A stretch of 64,000 nucleotides of DNA from Psychrobacillus sp042945595 (GCF_042945595.1 NZ_CP168493.1:992001-1056000); one strand, 5' to 3'. Counted from the stretch's first letter, positions 8,699 to 17,357 are shown. The notes: a model not told the origin generated them from the letters alone. Made by a program: numbers and translations.

Positions 8699-8950
8699 GA
8701 AAAGCGGAAGGCGCCCGACTAGCCGCGACAGAGTTCTTCTGCGACGAGCTTTACGCAGGAGCAAGCAAATGGGGAATGAGGTAGGTCTGCAAAGTGCGCC
8801 ACATCCTGTGGCAAAGCAGACATGACCCGCTTCGTGCTGGCCCAGGAGGCAGCTCTTCAGCCACCGCAAACGCTTTTGTTTGCGACGAGCTTGCGCAGGA
8901 GCAGTAATTTCACATTTGACCTCGAGCGGCTGGCGCCTGGAGACTAGACA
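8699..8950. repeat. GC-rich dispersed repeat element inserted between leuA and leuB
   Basis: The stretch starts with AAAGCGGAAGGCGCC and ends with GCGGCTGGCGCCTGGAG then ACTAGACA, the kind of imperfectly matching ends seen in Bacillales intergenic repeats. Inside are two copies of a GCGACGAGCTT-GCGCAGGAGCA module (8742-8764 and 8882-8903) also present twice at 45082-45162. Base composition is clearly richer in GC than the flanking genes. Open frames across it on both strands look fortuitous. Confidence 0.75.
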
Positions 8951-8969
8951 AATAACGGGAGTGAATGGG

Positions 8970-10070
8970 ATGGAAAAATCGATAACGGTATTACCTGGTG
9001 ATGGAATCGGTCCAGAAGTAACGGAAGCAGCAGTCAAGGTGCTTCAAGCTATTGGAAAACATTATAACCATACGTTTCATCTGCAATATGCACTGATCGG
9101 TGGAGCTGCAATTGATGCTTGTGAAAATCCACTTCCAGCAGAAACAATTAACAAATGTAGTCAAAGTGATGCCATCCTTTTAGGCGCAGTTGGTGGGCCA
9201 AAATGGGATCAAAATCCATCTCATTTACGCCCGGAAAAAGGATTATTAGCAATCCGTAAACATTTTGGACTTTATGCAAATATTCGTCCGGTCAAAGCTA
9301 TTCCAGCATTACTTAATGCCTCCCCACTTAAAAAGGAAGTAGCGGAAAATGTTGATTTAGTCATTGTACGCGAACTTACAGGTGGTTTGTATTTCAGCGA
9401 GCCACGTAAGAAAACAAAGGATAGTGCGTTAGATACACTTGTTTACACGAGAGCTGAAATTGAGCGGATTGTGGATACAGCCTTCCAAATTGCAAGAAGC
9501 CGTAGAGGAAAACTTGCTTCCGTTGATAAAGCAAATGTTTTAGACACGAGTAAATTATGGCGAGAAATCGTAGAAGAGAAAAAACAAGGTTATCCAGATG
9601 TAAAAGTGGAGCATATGTTGGTTGATTCGACTGCGATGAAATTGATTACAAAACCTGCTGATTTTGATGTGATTGTAACGGAAAATATGTTTGGTGATAT
9701 TTTAAGTGATGAAGCATCTGTTATTACTGGTTCTCTAGGGATGTTACCATCTGCAAGTACACGGGAAGATGGCTTTGGTTTATACGAACCAGTCCATGGT
9801 TCTGCTCCGGATATTGCAGGACAGAACAAAGCGAATCCAGCAGCAACCATTCTTTCCGTCGCCATGATGCTTCGCGAAGCTTTCCAAATGGAGACGGAAG
9901 CGGCAGCGGTGGAAGAAGCTGTATTTAATGTCTTAAATGATGGTAATTTCACAAGTGATTTGCAAGTAAAAGGAAAACGTGCACTTTCTACAACAGAATG
10001 GACAGCAAAAGTTTTAGAAGAGTTAGACGCTGAATTTGTATCAGATAGCATTATGTTTTCGTATGTCTAA
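8970..10070 (+). CDS. leuB: 3-isopropylmalate dehydrogenase
   Basis: NAD-dependent oxidative decarboxylation of 3-isopropylmalate to 2-ketoisocaproate. The protein begins KSITVLPGDGIGPEV and shows LLGAVGGPKWD, the substrate-binding VRELTGGLYF loop, the metal aspartates in TENMFGDILSDEA and the NAD loop EPVHGSAPDIAGQNKANP. The frame is open further upstream, but that part is encoded by the repeat element; the ATG at 8970 has GGGAG eight bases ahead and starts the conserved domain. 366 residues, normal. Confidence 0.96.
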   Translation: MEKSITVLPGDGIGPEVTEAAVKVLQAIGKHYNHTFHLQYALIGGAAIDACENPLPAETINKCSQSDAILLGAVGGPKWDQNPSHLRPEKGLLAIRKHFGLYANIRPVKAIPALLNASPLKKEVAENVDLVIVRELTGGLYFSEPRKKTKDSALDTLVYTRAEIERIVDTAFQIARSRRGKLASVDKANVLDTSKLWREIVEEKKQGYPDVKVEHMLVDSTAMKLITKPADFDVIVTENMFGDILSDEASVITGSLGMLPSASTREDGFGLYEPVHGSAPDIAGQNKANPAATILSVAMMLREAFQMETEAAAVEEAVFNVLNDGNFTSDLQVKGKRALSTTEWTAKVLEELDAEFVSDSIMFSYV

Positions 10071-10089
10071 CTAAAAGGAGAGGGACTAA

Positions 10090-11499
10090 ATGGCAAAAAC
10101 GATTATTGAGAAAATTTGGGATGAACATATTGTATACGAGGAAGAAGGTAAACCAGACCTTCTCTATATCGATTTACATTTGCTCCATGAAGTTACATCT
10201 CCGCAGGCATTTGAAGGATTACGACTAAACAATCGAAAGGTTCGTCGTCCAGATCTTTGTTATGCCACAATGGATCACAATGTACCGACTCGTAATAGAG
10301 AACAGATTAAAGATGTAATTGCCCGTAAACAAATCCATACACTTCAGGAAAACTGTGAAGAATTTGGAGTTCCACTAGCGAATATGGACCATCCAGATCA
10401 AGGGATTGTACATATTATCGGACCAGAACTAGGACTGACACAACCAGGGAAAACGATTGTTTGTGGAGATAGCCACACATCCACTCATGGTGCGTTTGGA
10501 GCTATCGCTTTTGGTATCGGTACAAGTGAAGTGGAACATGTCCTTTCTACTCAAACACTTTGGCAAGCTAAACCGAAAACGATGGAAATTAAAGTAACTG
10601 GTGAACTTGGTTACGGAGTAGCTGCAAAAGATATTATTTTAGCTATTATTGCAAAGTTTGGTATCGATATGGGTACAGGTTATATCGCGGAATACACAGG
10701 TGAAGCGATTCGAAAATTGACGATGGAAGAACGTATGACTATTTGTAATATGTCGATCGAGGCAGGTGCCCGTGCTGGTTTGATTAGTCCTGACGTGACG
10801 ACAGTTGAATTCCTAAGAGGACGAGAGCATGTTCCGACTGGAAAAGCGTTTGAACAAGAAGCAGATCGTTGGATAGCTTTAGCTACTGATGAAGGAGCAA
10901 CTTACGATAAAACAGTAGAGATTTCCGCCGATGAAATCGAGCCTTTTGTTACATGGGGTACAAATCCTTCGATGGGTTCAGGTGTATCGAATTCTATTCC
11001 ATATACAAAAGACTTTGCAGAATCAAGCGATCAACAAGCGCATGAAAAAGCACTTGCTTATATGGGGCTTGAAGAGGGAATGCCTTTAACAGATATTCAA
11101 ATTAGCAATGTATTTATCGGTTCTTGTACAAATGCCCGGTTAAGCGATTTACGTGCAGCGGCCAAAGTGGTAGAGGGTCGAAAAGTAAATCCAAATGTAA
11201 CTGCGATTGTCGTACCAGGATCACAAACCGTGAAAAAACAAGCAGAACAAGAAGGCATCGACCAAGTATTCCTTGAAGCTGGATTTGAATGGCGCGAATC
11301 TGGATGCAGTATGTGCCTTGCGATGAATGATGATATTGTCCCAGCAGGCGAACATTGTGCATCTACATCCAACCGTAACTTCGAAGGTCGCCAAGGTGCA
11401 GGGTCCAGAACACATTTGATGAGTCCCGCGATGGCAGCAGCTGCAGCAATAAAAGGTCACATTGTAGATATTCGCACATTTCAACTAGTGAATGCGTAA
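10090..11499 (+). CDS. leuC: 3-isopropylmalate dehydratase, large subunit
   Basis: With LeuD it isomerises 2- to 3-isopropylmalate. A 469-residue aconitase-family protein: DSHTSTHGAFGAIAFGIG near residue 135, then the [4Fe-4S] ligands, one in GSCTNARLSDL and two in GCSMCLAMN, and a conserved NRNFEGRQG near the end. Ribosome site AAAGGAGAGGG upstream of ATG. It sits 12 bases ahead of leuD in the operon. Confidence 0.97.
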   Translation: MAKTIIEKIWDEHIVYEEEGKPDLLYIDLHLLHEVTSPQAFEGLRLNNRKVRRPDLCYATMDHNVPTRNREQIKDVIARKQIHTLQENCEEFGVPLANMDHPDQGIVHIIGPELGLTQPGKTIVCGDSHTSTHGAFGAIAFGIGTSEVEHVLSTQTLWQAKPKTMEIKVTGELGYGVAAKDIILAIIAKFGIDMGTGYIAEYTGEAIRKLTMEERMTICNMSIEAGARAGLISPDVTTVEFLRGREHVPTGKAFEQEADRWIALATDEGATYDKTVEISADEIEPFVTWGTNPSMGSGVSNSIPYTKDFAESSDQQAHEKALAYMGLEEGMPLTDIQISNVFIGSCTNARLSDLRAAAKVVEGRKVNPNVTAIVVPGSQTVKKQAEQEGIDQVFLEAGFEWRESGCSMCLAMNDDIVPAGEHCASTSNRNFEGRQGAGSRTHLMSPAMAAAAAIKGHIVDIRTFQLVNA

Positions 11500-11511
11500 G
11501 GAGGAAAAACC

Positions 11512-12087
11512 GTGGAGCCTATTAATGAAATCAAAAGTGTTATTACACCGTTGAATCAAAAAAACGTCGATACCGATCAAATAATATCCAAAGAATTTCT
11601 GAAAAGAATCGAACGTACAGGATTCGGTAAATACTTATTTTATCACTGGCGTTTCGATGCAGAAGGAAATCCAAATACAGATTTCGTATTAAATGATGAA
11701 CGCTATAAAGATTCTACTATATTAGTTGCGCATGATAATTTCGGTTGTGGATCTTCACGTGAACATGCCCCTTGGTCGATTTTAGACTATGGATTCAGGG
11801 TAGTTATTGCTCCAAGTTTTGCCGATATTTTCTATAACAACTGCTTGAAAAATGGAATTCTTCCTATTAAGTTATCCGTAGACGAAGTAGAAGCACTTCT
11901 GAGTAAAGAAGTGTATAACGTGGAAGTTAATTTAGAGGAACAAAAAGTAATTGGAGCAGACGGTGTGGTTTATTCATTTGCCATAGATCCTTACCAAAAG
12001 AAGATGCTTCTAAATGGATGGGATGAAATTTCATTGACATTCCAGTATGAAGAGCATATTAAAGCTTATGAATTAAGAAATGCGTAA
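11512..12087 (+). CDS. leuD: 3-isopropylmalate dehydratase, small subunit
   Basis: The swivelling domain partner of LeuC. 191 residues with NVDTDQIISKEFLK near the start and the substrate-binding GCGSSREHAPW near residue 80. GTG start at 11512 preceded by AAGGAGG. Followed after 50 bases by the damaged start region of ilvA. Confidence 0.96.
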   Translation: MEPINEIKSVITPLNQKNVDTDQIISKEFLKRIERTGFGKYLFYHWRFDAEGNPNTDFVLNDERYKDSTILVAHDNFGCGSSREHAPWSILDYGFRVVIAPSFADIFYNNCLKNGILPIKLSVDEVEALLSKEVYNVEVNLEEQKVIGADGVVYSFAIDPYQKKMLLNGWDEISLTFQYEEHIKAYELRNA

Positions 12088-12141
12088 GGTGCTTGGAGTT
12101 TGGGCATTTACTTGATTGAAAAAACGAATTAGGAGATGGTT

Positions 12142-13127
12142 TTGTTGGGAATTTATATGACACTGTAGGTTTATACCGAGCATCAGAAAAAGTAGCGGAG
12201 TTTATCCATCGTACACCGTGTAAAAAGTCATCAACATTGAATGAAATCACTGGAAAGCAAGTATTTCTCAAAATGGAAAACTTGCAAAAAACGGGTTCAT
12301 TTAAAATTAGGGGAGCAATGAATAAAGTATCTCAGCTAACGGATAGAGAATGTGAAAGAGGGCTAATCGCGGCTTCCGCAGGTAATCACGCACAAGGGGT
12401 TGCTTACGCCGGAAAAGTGCGCAACGTACCAGTCACCATTTTCATGCCAATTGGAACACCGGTTGCGAAAGTGAATGCTACAAAAGGACACGGCGCAACC
12501 GTCAAACTCGTCGGACAAAACTTTGATGAAACGTATGTGGCAGCAAGAGAAGAACAACTTCGAACAGGTGCAAACTTCATTCATCCTTTTGATGATCTAG
12601 CCGTAATTGAAGGCCAAGCGACTGTTGCCATGGAAATGCTTCAGCAACGTCCAGAGATTGATACGATTGTGGTGCCAGCCGGTGGAGGTGGGTTACTCGC
12701 AGGAACATTACTTGCAGTAAAATCCATTCGTCCAGATATCCGCGTTATTGGCGTTCAGTCCCAAAATGCTGCAGCCATTGCGATTGCCTATAAAGGGATG
12801 TCAGGTGGATTCATCCCATTTCAAGGAAAAACAATCGCTGAAGGAATTAACGTGAAAACGCCTGGAAAGCTGACGATGAACATTATCCATTCCCACGTCG
12901 ACGACATGGTCACCGTGACCGAGCAAGAAATCGCATCGGCCATTCTCTTCATGCTCGAACGTGAAAAATCACTTATCGAAGGTGCCGCCGCAGTTGCCGC
13001 AGTGTTGAATCAACATATTCCATCCCCCACCAGTAATATAGGCATCATCGTAAGCGGTGGAAACTTCGACATCAGCAAACTCGCAGAATGCCAGCAAATG
13101 TCCATCCAAGTACCATTAGCAAAATAA
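12142..13127 (+). CDS. ilvA: threonine dehydratase, short form, with a 5' frameshift
   Basis: PLP enzyme that deaminates threonine to 2-ketobutyrate, the isoleucine precursor. Conserved: TGSFKIRGA with the PLP lysine, SAGNHAQGVA and the phosphate loop PAGGGGLLAG. Homology continues upstream of any legal start in this frame (NLYDTVGLYRASEKVAEFIHRTP starts at 12150), while AGGAG at 12131-12135 points to TTG 12142/12145 in another frame. Adding one A to the GGGAAT run near 12150 would join them into about 328 residues. So either a real one-base deletion, a sequencing error, or initiation at TTG 12237 with loss of some 30 residues. The protein ends without the C-terminal ACT-like regulatory domain of long biosynthetic IlvA; its length is that of the TdcB type. 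Last gene of the operon. Confidence 0.85.
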
Positions 13128-13137
13128 TAGATGTAGA

Positions 13138-13172
13138 AACCACTAGTCAAAAAGCCGGCTAGTGGTTTTTTC
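13138..13172 (+). terminator. terminator of the ilv-leu operon
   Basis: AACCACTAG (13138-13146) pairs with CTAGTGGTT (13159-13167) and is followed by a T run. It begins eleven bases after the ilvA stop. Confidence 0.88.
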
Positions 13173-13275
13173 GCATCAGTCCAGAGCGAAATACAGTGCA
13201 TATGTAGTGAAAGTTATAACTACGAGTGAAAAACTTTATACGAAACACTTAGTATAAAGTTGCGACTACACCACA

Positions 13276-13410
13276 TTTTGCGATTCTCAAAAATGGTGCA
13301 AAAAAGCTCTTGAATATTGTGAGTACTGATTGAAATATTGCGAATATGTGAAGAATATTGCGAGTAAGGCTGAATTTTTGATTACAGAGTGTGATCTTAC
13401 GATTTGTCGA
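13276..13410. repeat. 20-21-bp-phased short-word array (ATTGCGA class)
   Basis: ATTG(C/T)GA-type words begin at 13316, 13337 and 13357, with a TTTTGCGATT at 13276 and a TTTTTG at 13375. Spacing is 21, 20 and about 20 bp; intervening bases vary. With the promoter at 13465 it fills the 360-bp gap between ilvA and the VOC gene; no gene is seen. Confidence 0.5.
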
Positions 13411-13464
13411 CTTTAATTTGCCACACACAAAGTTTAATTTATTCTATCATCTACTCCTTCGTTC

Positions 13465-13493
13465 TTGACTTTATAAGGTAACTAAAATATAAT
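13465..13493 (+). promoter_or_regulatory. sigma-A promoter of the VOC-family gene
   Basis: TTGACT (13465-13470), 17-bp spacer, TATAAT (13488-13493). Forty-two bases ahead of the ATG at 13536. Confidence 0.75.
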
Positions 13494-13535
13494 AACTTAC
13501 TATAAGTAACTAATTAGTAGTTGGGGGAATAATAA

Positions 13536-14384
13536 ATGAAATATCAAAATAAACCATATACATTTGTGGAATTAGTAGAATTAAAAGTAACTGACTTAGA
13601 AAGGTCACTTAAATTTTATGAAGAAGTCGTTGGATTTAAAGTACTTGAAAAGAAAGGCAATAAAGTTCTTCTTACTGCAGATGGAAAAGTTGCGCTTCTA
13701 GCTATCGAACAACCAGAAAACGTTGTTCCAAAACAAGAAAATACAACAGGCTTGTACCACTTTGCACTGTTGTTACCAAATCGAGCAGATTTAGGAGCAG
13801 TATTGCAGCATTTCATCGAAATTAATATGCGCATTGGTGCTGGAGATCATTTAGTAAGTGAAGCATTATATTTAAATGATCCTGATGGAAATGGCATTGA
13901 AATTTATACGGACCGACCAGAATCCGAGTGGACTTGGAATGGTGAGTATGTTGAAATGGCTACTCTTCAAATCGATGCGCAAAGTATTTTGGCAGAAGGT
14001 GCAAATACAAAATGGAAAGGCTTACCTGAAGGAACTGTAATGGGGCATATTCATCTACAAGTTTCTGATTTAGCTAAATCAGAAACATTTTATAAAAACC
14101 TAGGATTCGCAGTTGTTACTCCAAATTATCCAGGGGCTTTGTTCATGGCTACGGGAAAATACCATCATCACATCGGATTGAACACTTGGGCTGGAGTAGG
14201 TGCACCGCCTGCTCCAGAAAATGCTATTGGCCTCGAAGCATTTACATTAGTATATCCAAGCAATGAAGAACTGAACGATGCACTAGAAAACTTGAAAACA
14301 AACAATGTATCTGTCGTCGAAGAAAACGGTATCTACATCACAAAAGATCCGTCACAAAATAAAATCAAATTAATCGTAAAATAA
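13536..14384 (+). CDS. VOC-family protein, CatE-like (catechol 2,3-dioxygenase type)
   Basis: 282 residues made of two vicinal-oxygen-chelate modules: one at about 8-130 (VELKVTDLERSLKFYEEVVGF to DPDGNGIEIYTDRP) and one at about 168-280 (GHIHLQVSDLAKSETFYKNLGF, then YHHHIGLNTWAG). This layout resembles B. subtilis CatE. Candidate metal-site histidines are in GHIHL and YHHHIGL. Substrate cannot be read from sequence; ring cleavage, glyoxalase or thiol-transfer chemistry are all known in the superfamily. GGGGG ribosome site ahead of the ATG, own promoter and own terminator: a single-gene unit. Confidence 0.85.
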   Translation: MKYQNKPYTFVELVELKVTDLERSLKFYEEVVGFKVLEKKGNKVLLTADGKVALLAIEQPENVVPKQENTTGLYHFALLLPNRADLGAVLQHFIEINMRIGAGDHLVSEALYLNDPDGNGIEIYTDRPESEWTWNGEYVEMATLQIDAQSILAEGANTKWKGLPEGTVMGHIHLQVSDLAKSETFYKNLGFAVVTPNYPGALFMATGKYHHHIGLNTWAGVGAPPAPENAIGLEAFTLVYPSNEELNDALENLKTNNVSVVEENGIYITKDPSQNKIKLIVK

Positions 14385-14392
14385 CTGCTACA

Positions 14393-14428
14393 GAGCGACT
14401 TGCAATTCATGAAGTCGCTCCATTTTTA
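14393..14428 (+). terminator. rho-independent terminator of the VOC gene
   Basis: GAGCGACTT (14393-14401) pairs exactly with AAGTCGCTC (14412-14420), followed by CATTTTTA. Confidence 0.8.
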
Positions 14429-14455
14429 GCTACAGAAACCCATTTAATGGAACAA

Positions 14456-14560
14456 CGAGACCAATTCCCTCGAAGTCGAGACCAAACTACTCCAGTCCGA
14501 GACTAATTCACTCGTACTCGAGACCAACTCATCCAAACTCAAGACCAATTCCACAATTCA
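14456..14560. repeat. exact 21-bp-period array of CGAGACCAA words (5 units)
   Basis: The word CGAGACCAA or a one-to-two-base variant starts at 14456, 14477, 14498, 14519 and 14540, exactly 21 bp apart. The 12 bases after each word differ from unit to unit, so this is a phased word rather than a simple duplicated tandem repeat. The reverse complement TTGGTCTCG recurs in the array at 45466-45552. Confidence 0.85.
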
Positions 14561-14604
14561 ATCCAAAAAAAATCCTAAAGATAATGTTTCAGGTCTTCTC
14601 CCTC

Positions 14605-15396
14605 TCACAGTGCCTTCAGCATGCCGCCATCTACTACTATGTTTTGTCCAGTCATATATGTATTTGCTTCAGAACATAAAAATACGATAATATTTGCAAA
14701 TTCTTCGGGTTCGCCGTATCTGCCAGCTGGTATTACTTGCTTAAATCCTTCTCTAATTTCATTTAGTGACATGTTTTTCATTTCAGCGGCCATTTGGTCA
14801 AGCTTGGTGACACGATCCGTTTGAATTCGACCTGGTCCGACTGTGTTGATTAATATATTGTTGCCTGCATATTCGCGAGAGATACTTTTCGAAAGTCCGA
14901 CCATCCCTAAACGGAAGGTATTCGACAAAATTAGACCGTCCAATACTTCCTTAGTAGAAGAGGAGGAGATATTGACGATTCGGCCGAAGTTTTGTTCTTT
15001 CATGTATGGGAGAGCTAAGCGAATTGTGCGAATATAACTTAGTAAATTTTTTTCGAATGCGGCATTCCAATCTTCATCTGTTACTTGCCAGAAGCCTCCT
15101 GGAGTAGGGCCACCAACATTATTTACTAGAATGTCGACCCCACCAAGCTGTGCAATTGCTGTCTGAAATAATCGGTTAATGTCGTCTTCTTTTGTCACGT
15201 CACAAACTTGGAAATAGACTTCTAGATTGTTACTCACTGTCTTTATTTCCTCAGCAGTTTTTTTCAATTCTTCTAAGTTTCGACTAGAAATGAGTAGTTT
15301 TGCGCCTTCTTTTGCAAATTGCAATGCGGTTGCTTTTCCTAGTCCTTTGCTAGATGCCATTACGATGACACGTTTGTTGGTAAGTCCTAAATTCAT
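14605..15396 (-). CDS. SDR-family oxidoreductase with atypical active site
   Basis: 263 residues of Rossmann-fold short-chain dehydrogenase. The cofactor loop is degenerate (ASSKGLGKA), the NNVGG motif and the serine-rich NISSSST strand are present, and the end VDGGMLKAL is typical of 3-oxoacyl-ACP-reductase-like members. Where classical SDRs have Tyr-x3-Lys this one reads SNTFRLGMVGLSKS, so Tyr and Lys appear replaced by Ser (or Asn) and Arg. Activity is therefore uncertain. It is a single minus-strand gene between the 21-bp array and a chemoreceptor, with a GAGAGGAAGATC ribosome site. Confidence 0.85.
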   Translation of the reverse strand: MNLGLTNKRVIVMASSKGLGKATALQFAKEGAKLLISSRNLEELKKTAEEIKTVSNNLEVYFQVCDVTKEDDINRLFQTAIAQLGGVDILVNNVGGPTPGGFWQVTDEDWNAAFEKNLLSYIRTIRLALPYMKEQNFGRIVNISSSSTKEVLDGLILSNTFRLGMVGLSKSISREYAGNNILINTVGPGRIQTDRVTKLDQMAAEMKNMSLNEIREGFKQVIPAGRYGEPEEFANIIVFLCSEANTYMTGQNIVVDGGMLKAL

Positions 15397-15457
15397 TGTC
15401 GATCTTCCTCTCGTTACGTATTAATTTAATCCTACATTGAATTTTCAGATTTGTCTT

Positions 15458-15485
15458 TATTAAGATTTTGTAAAGTAAATGTTAA
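15458..15485 (+). promoter_or_regulatory. TGTWAH-type direct repeats at 11-bp period upstream of the chemoreceptor
   Basis: TATTAA, TGTAAA and TGTTAA are each separated by five bases. The last two match the WalR-type consensus TGTWAH and the first differs at one position. A CodY-like half site (AATTTTCAGA) lies just upstream at about 15440. Both assignments are tentative. Confidence 0.3.
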
Positions 15486-15552
15486 GTGTAGGGAAACACG
15501 CACATTTATAAAAAAAACATGCTATATTTCCAAGTAGTAGGTCTTAATATCT

Positions 15553-17241
15553 ATGAAAAAATGGTCTAATATCCCACTACGAAAGAAGTATTCAATTGCT
15601 ATTTTTAGTTCTTTTATCTTATTTGGAATAATGACAATGCTGTTAATTATTCAGGTTAACTACAATCAAAGACTATCTGACAAATTAGAGATTTCTTCTC
15701 GCAATGTCGAAAGAGTAGATATTATGAGGGCAGAAGTAGCAAGTTTGTACATTGCTATTTCCCAATATGCTGGGGACCCATTGCCAGAGTTTGAAAAAGA
15801 TTATGAAGTTAGAAAAGGTAACCTAAATAAGTTATTAGACATTGCACGTGGAAAAATAGTGTATTTAGACTGGGATGTTTATAACCAATCGTTAAATGGA
15901 ATGTATACGACATTCGAAAAAAAATTAAAAGAATCTGTAGCAATTAAAGAGAATGTAGCGAAGCGAAGACAATTGCAAGCAATTAATAAAAAGCAAATTC
16001 AACTAACACAGATGCTCGATGAGGCAAGGCAGCAAGAATCGAGCACTCGCGAGTTAATAATAGAAAAAATGAATAAAAGCCAGCAAAATACAATTGTAGT
16101 AGTGATTGCATCTTTCTTCATAGCTGCATTATTATCACTTGTTTTATTGTTGCTAACGAATCGACAAATAAAAAATCAATTAGCTGAAGTAGCATCGTCT
16201 GCGAAAGAGATTGCGACAGGAAATTTACTGATTAAACCTCTTTCTATTTCGACAAAAGATGAAATTGGAGAAGTTTCGAGTGCAATGAATGAAATGCAAA
16301 TGAATCTAATTAGTATGGTATATACAATCAAGCAGACCGCGGAAAAGTTGAATAAGGATAGCTGTACTCTAAAGGATTATTCTCAAGAAACAGTTGTAAG
16401 CACGAATATTGTTCAAGTTGCGATCAACGAAACAAGTCATAATATGATCGAGCAAAAAGAAGCATCTATTGGAATTAGGGCATTCCTAGAGGAGTTTTCA
16501 CGTACTTTTCAAGAAGTTACGGAAAGAGCGGTACAATTAAATAATCACGCAACTATTGCGGTGCAAATAGCAGATGACAGTGCCAAAGCAATGAAGACGG
16601 CCGAAATCGAAACGAAGAGATTACGTGTATTATTTAAAGAGGCCGATAAAGAACGACTATTATTACAAAAGCGAACAGAAGAAATTGCTCGAATGACTTC
16701 CATTGTGCAAGCCATTTCAAAACAAACAAACTTACTTGCATTAAATGCTGGCATTGAAGCAGCACGTTCCGGTGTTCACGGAAAAGGGTTTGCGGTTGTT
16801 GCTGAAGAGGTGAAAAAGCTTGCAGATGAAGTAGCTACTACTGCAGAAACGATTCACGAAGTTTCTAATTCGATTATATTGCAAGGAAATGAAATGGAAA
16901 AAGTGTTTGCGGAAGGATTATCTACATCGAAAAGTAATGCAACTACATTTCAATTATTACATGACAAAATGGATGATATCGTAACATATATCCGTGAATC
17001 TAAAAGTCAAAATGAACATATGGCGGATTCTATTGTTTCAATTGAACAAGAAAAAAATTCCTCCGAAAAGCTTATTTTCGCGTTGACAGAATCTATTGAA
17101 GAAAATACTATTCATATGGAAGAAACAGTGCGATTACTATTATCGAACGTTCAAACGATTGAAGCTCTATCAGAACTTATTACTGAAGTTAGCGAACAGG
17201 CTACTATTTTAGAAGGGTCTGCATCTCGTTTTATAATGTAA
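15553..17241 (+). CDS. methyl-accepting chemotaxis protein
   Basis: 562-residue transmembrane chemoreceptor. A short cytoplasmic start is followed by a membrane helix (about 15-36), an outside domain of about 140 residues rich in charged helix (four-helix-bundle type by appearance), a second membrane helix (about 176-200), a HAMP linker (about 200-255) and a long signalling coiled coil with the tip TNLLALNAGIEAARSGVHGKGFAVVAEEV near residue 395. It has all parts of a working receptor. The ribosome site is weak (TAGTAGGTC). Single gene with its own terminator; the signal sensed is unknown. Confidence 0.92.
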   Translation: MKKWSNIPLRKKYSIAIFSSFILFGIMTMLLIIQVNYNQRLSDKLEISSRNVERVDIMRAEVASLYIAISQYAGDPLPEFEKDYEVRKGNLNKLLDIARGKIVYLDWDVYNQSLNGMYTTFEKKLKESVAIKENVAKRRQLQAINKKQIQLTQMLDEARQQESSTRELIIEKMNKSQQNTIVVVIASFFIAALLSLVLLLLTNRQIKNQLAEVASSAKEIATGNLLIKPLSISTKDEIGEVSSAMNEMQMNLISMVYTIKQTAEKLNKDSCTLKDYSQETVVSTNIVQVAINETSHNMIEQKEASIGIRAFLEEFSRTFQEVTERAVQLNNHATIAVQIADDSAKAMKTAEIETKRLRVLFKEADKERLLLQKRTEEIARMTSIVQAISKQTNLLALNAGIEAARSGVHGKGFAVVAEEVKKLADEVATTAETIHEVSNSIILQGNEMEKVFAEGLSTSKSNATTFQLLHDKMDDIVTYIRESKSQNEHMADSIVSIEQEKNSSEKLIFALTESIEENTIHMEETVRLLLSNVQTIEALSELITEVSEQATILEGSASRFIM

Positions 17242-17247
17242 CAACAG

Positions 17248-17286
17248 CCCCAAAAGTCACTCGGTGTACTTTTGGGGATTATTTTA
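17248..17286 (+). terminator. rho-independent terminator of the chemoreceptor gene
   Basis: CCCCAAAAGT (17248-17257) pairs with ACTTTTGGGG (17268-17277); T-rich tail follows. Confidence 0.85.
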
Positions 17287-17357
17287 TTTCAAAAGCCTTG
17301 TTTCATAAGGGATTAAAGCATATTTATATATATAATCTATTTAATAGAAATGAATTT

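Noticed and set aside
8663..9037. 124-codon minus-strand open frame between leuA and leuB, and the upstream plus-strand extension of leuB
   Set aside because: Both are made by the stop-poor repeat element; leuB homology starts at the ATG at 8970 with a proper ribosome site.
9590..10051. 153-codon minus-strand open frame opposite leuB
   Set aside because: Shadow frame of leuB; no start signal.
12237..13127. TTG at 12237 as the natural start of ilvA
   Set aside because: Conserved residues continue about 30 codons upstream in the same frame and no ribosome site precedes the TTG; a frameshift near 12150 explains the data better.
14456..14560. Regular repeats that might suggest a CRISPR array
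   Set aside because: The period is 21 bp with a conserved word of only about 9 bases; CRISPR repeats are longer and identical with 30-bp-scale spacers, and no cas gene is present.
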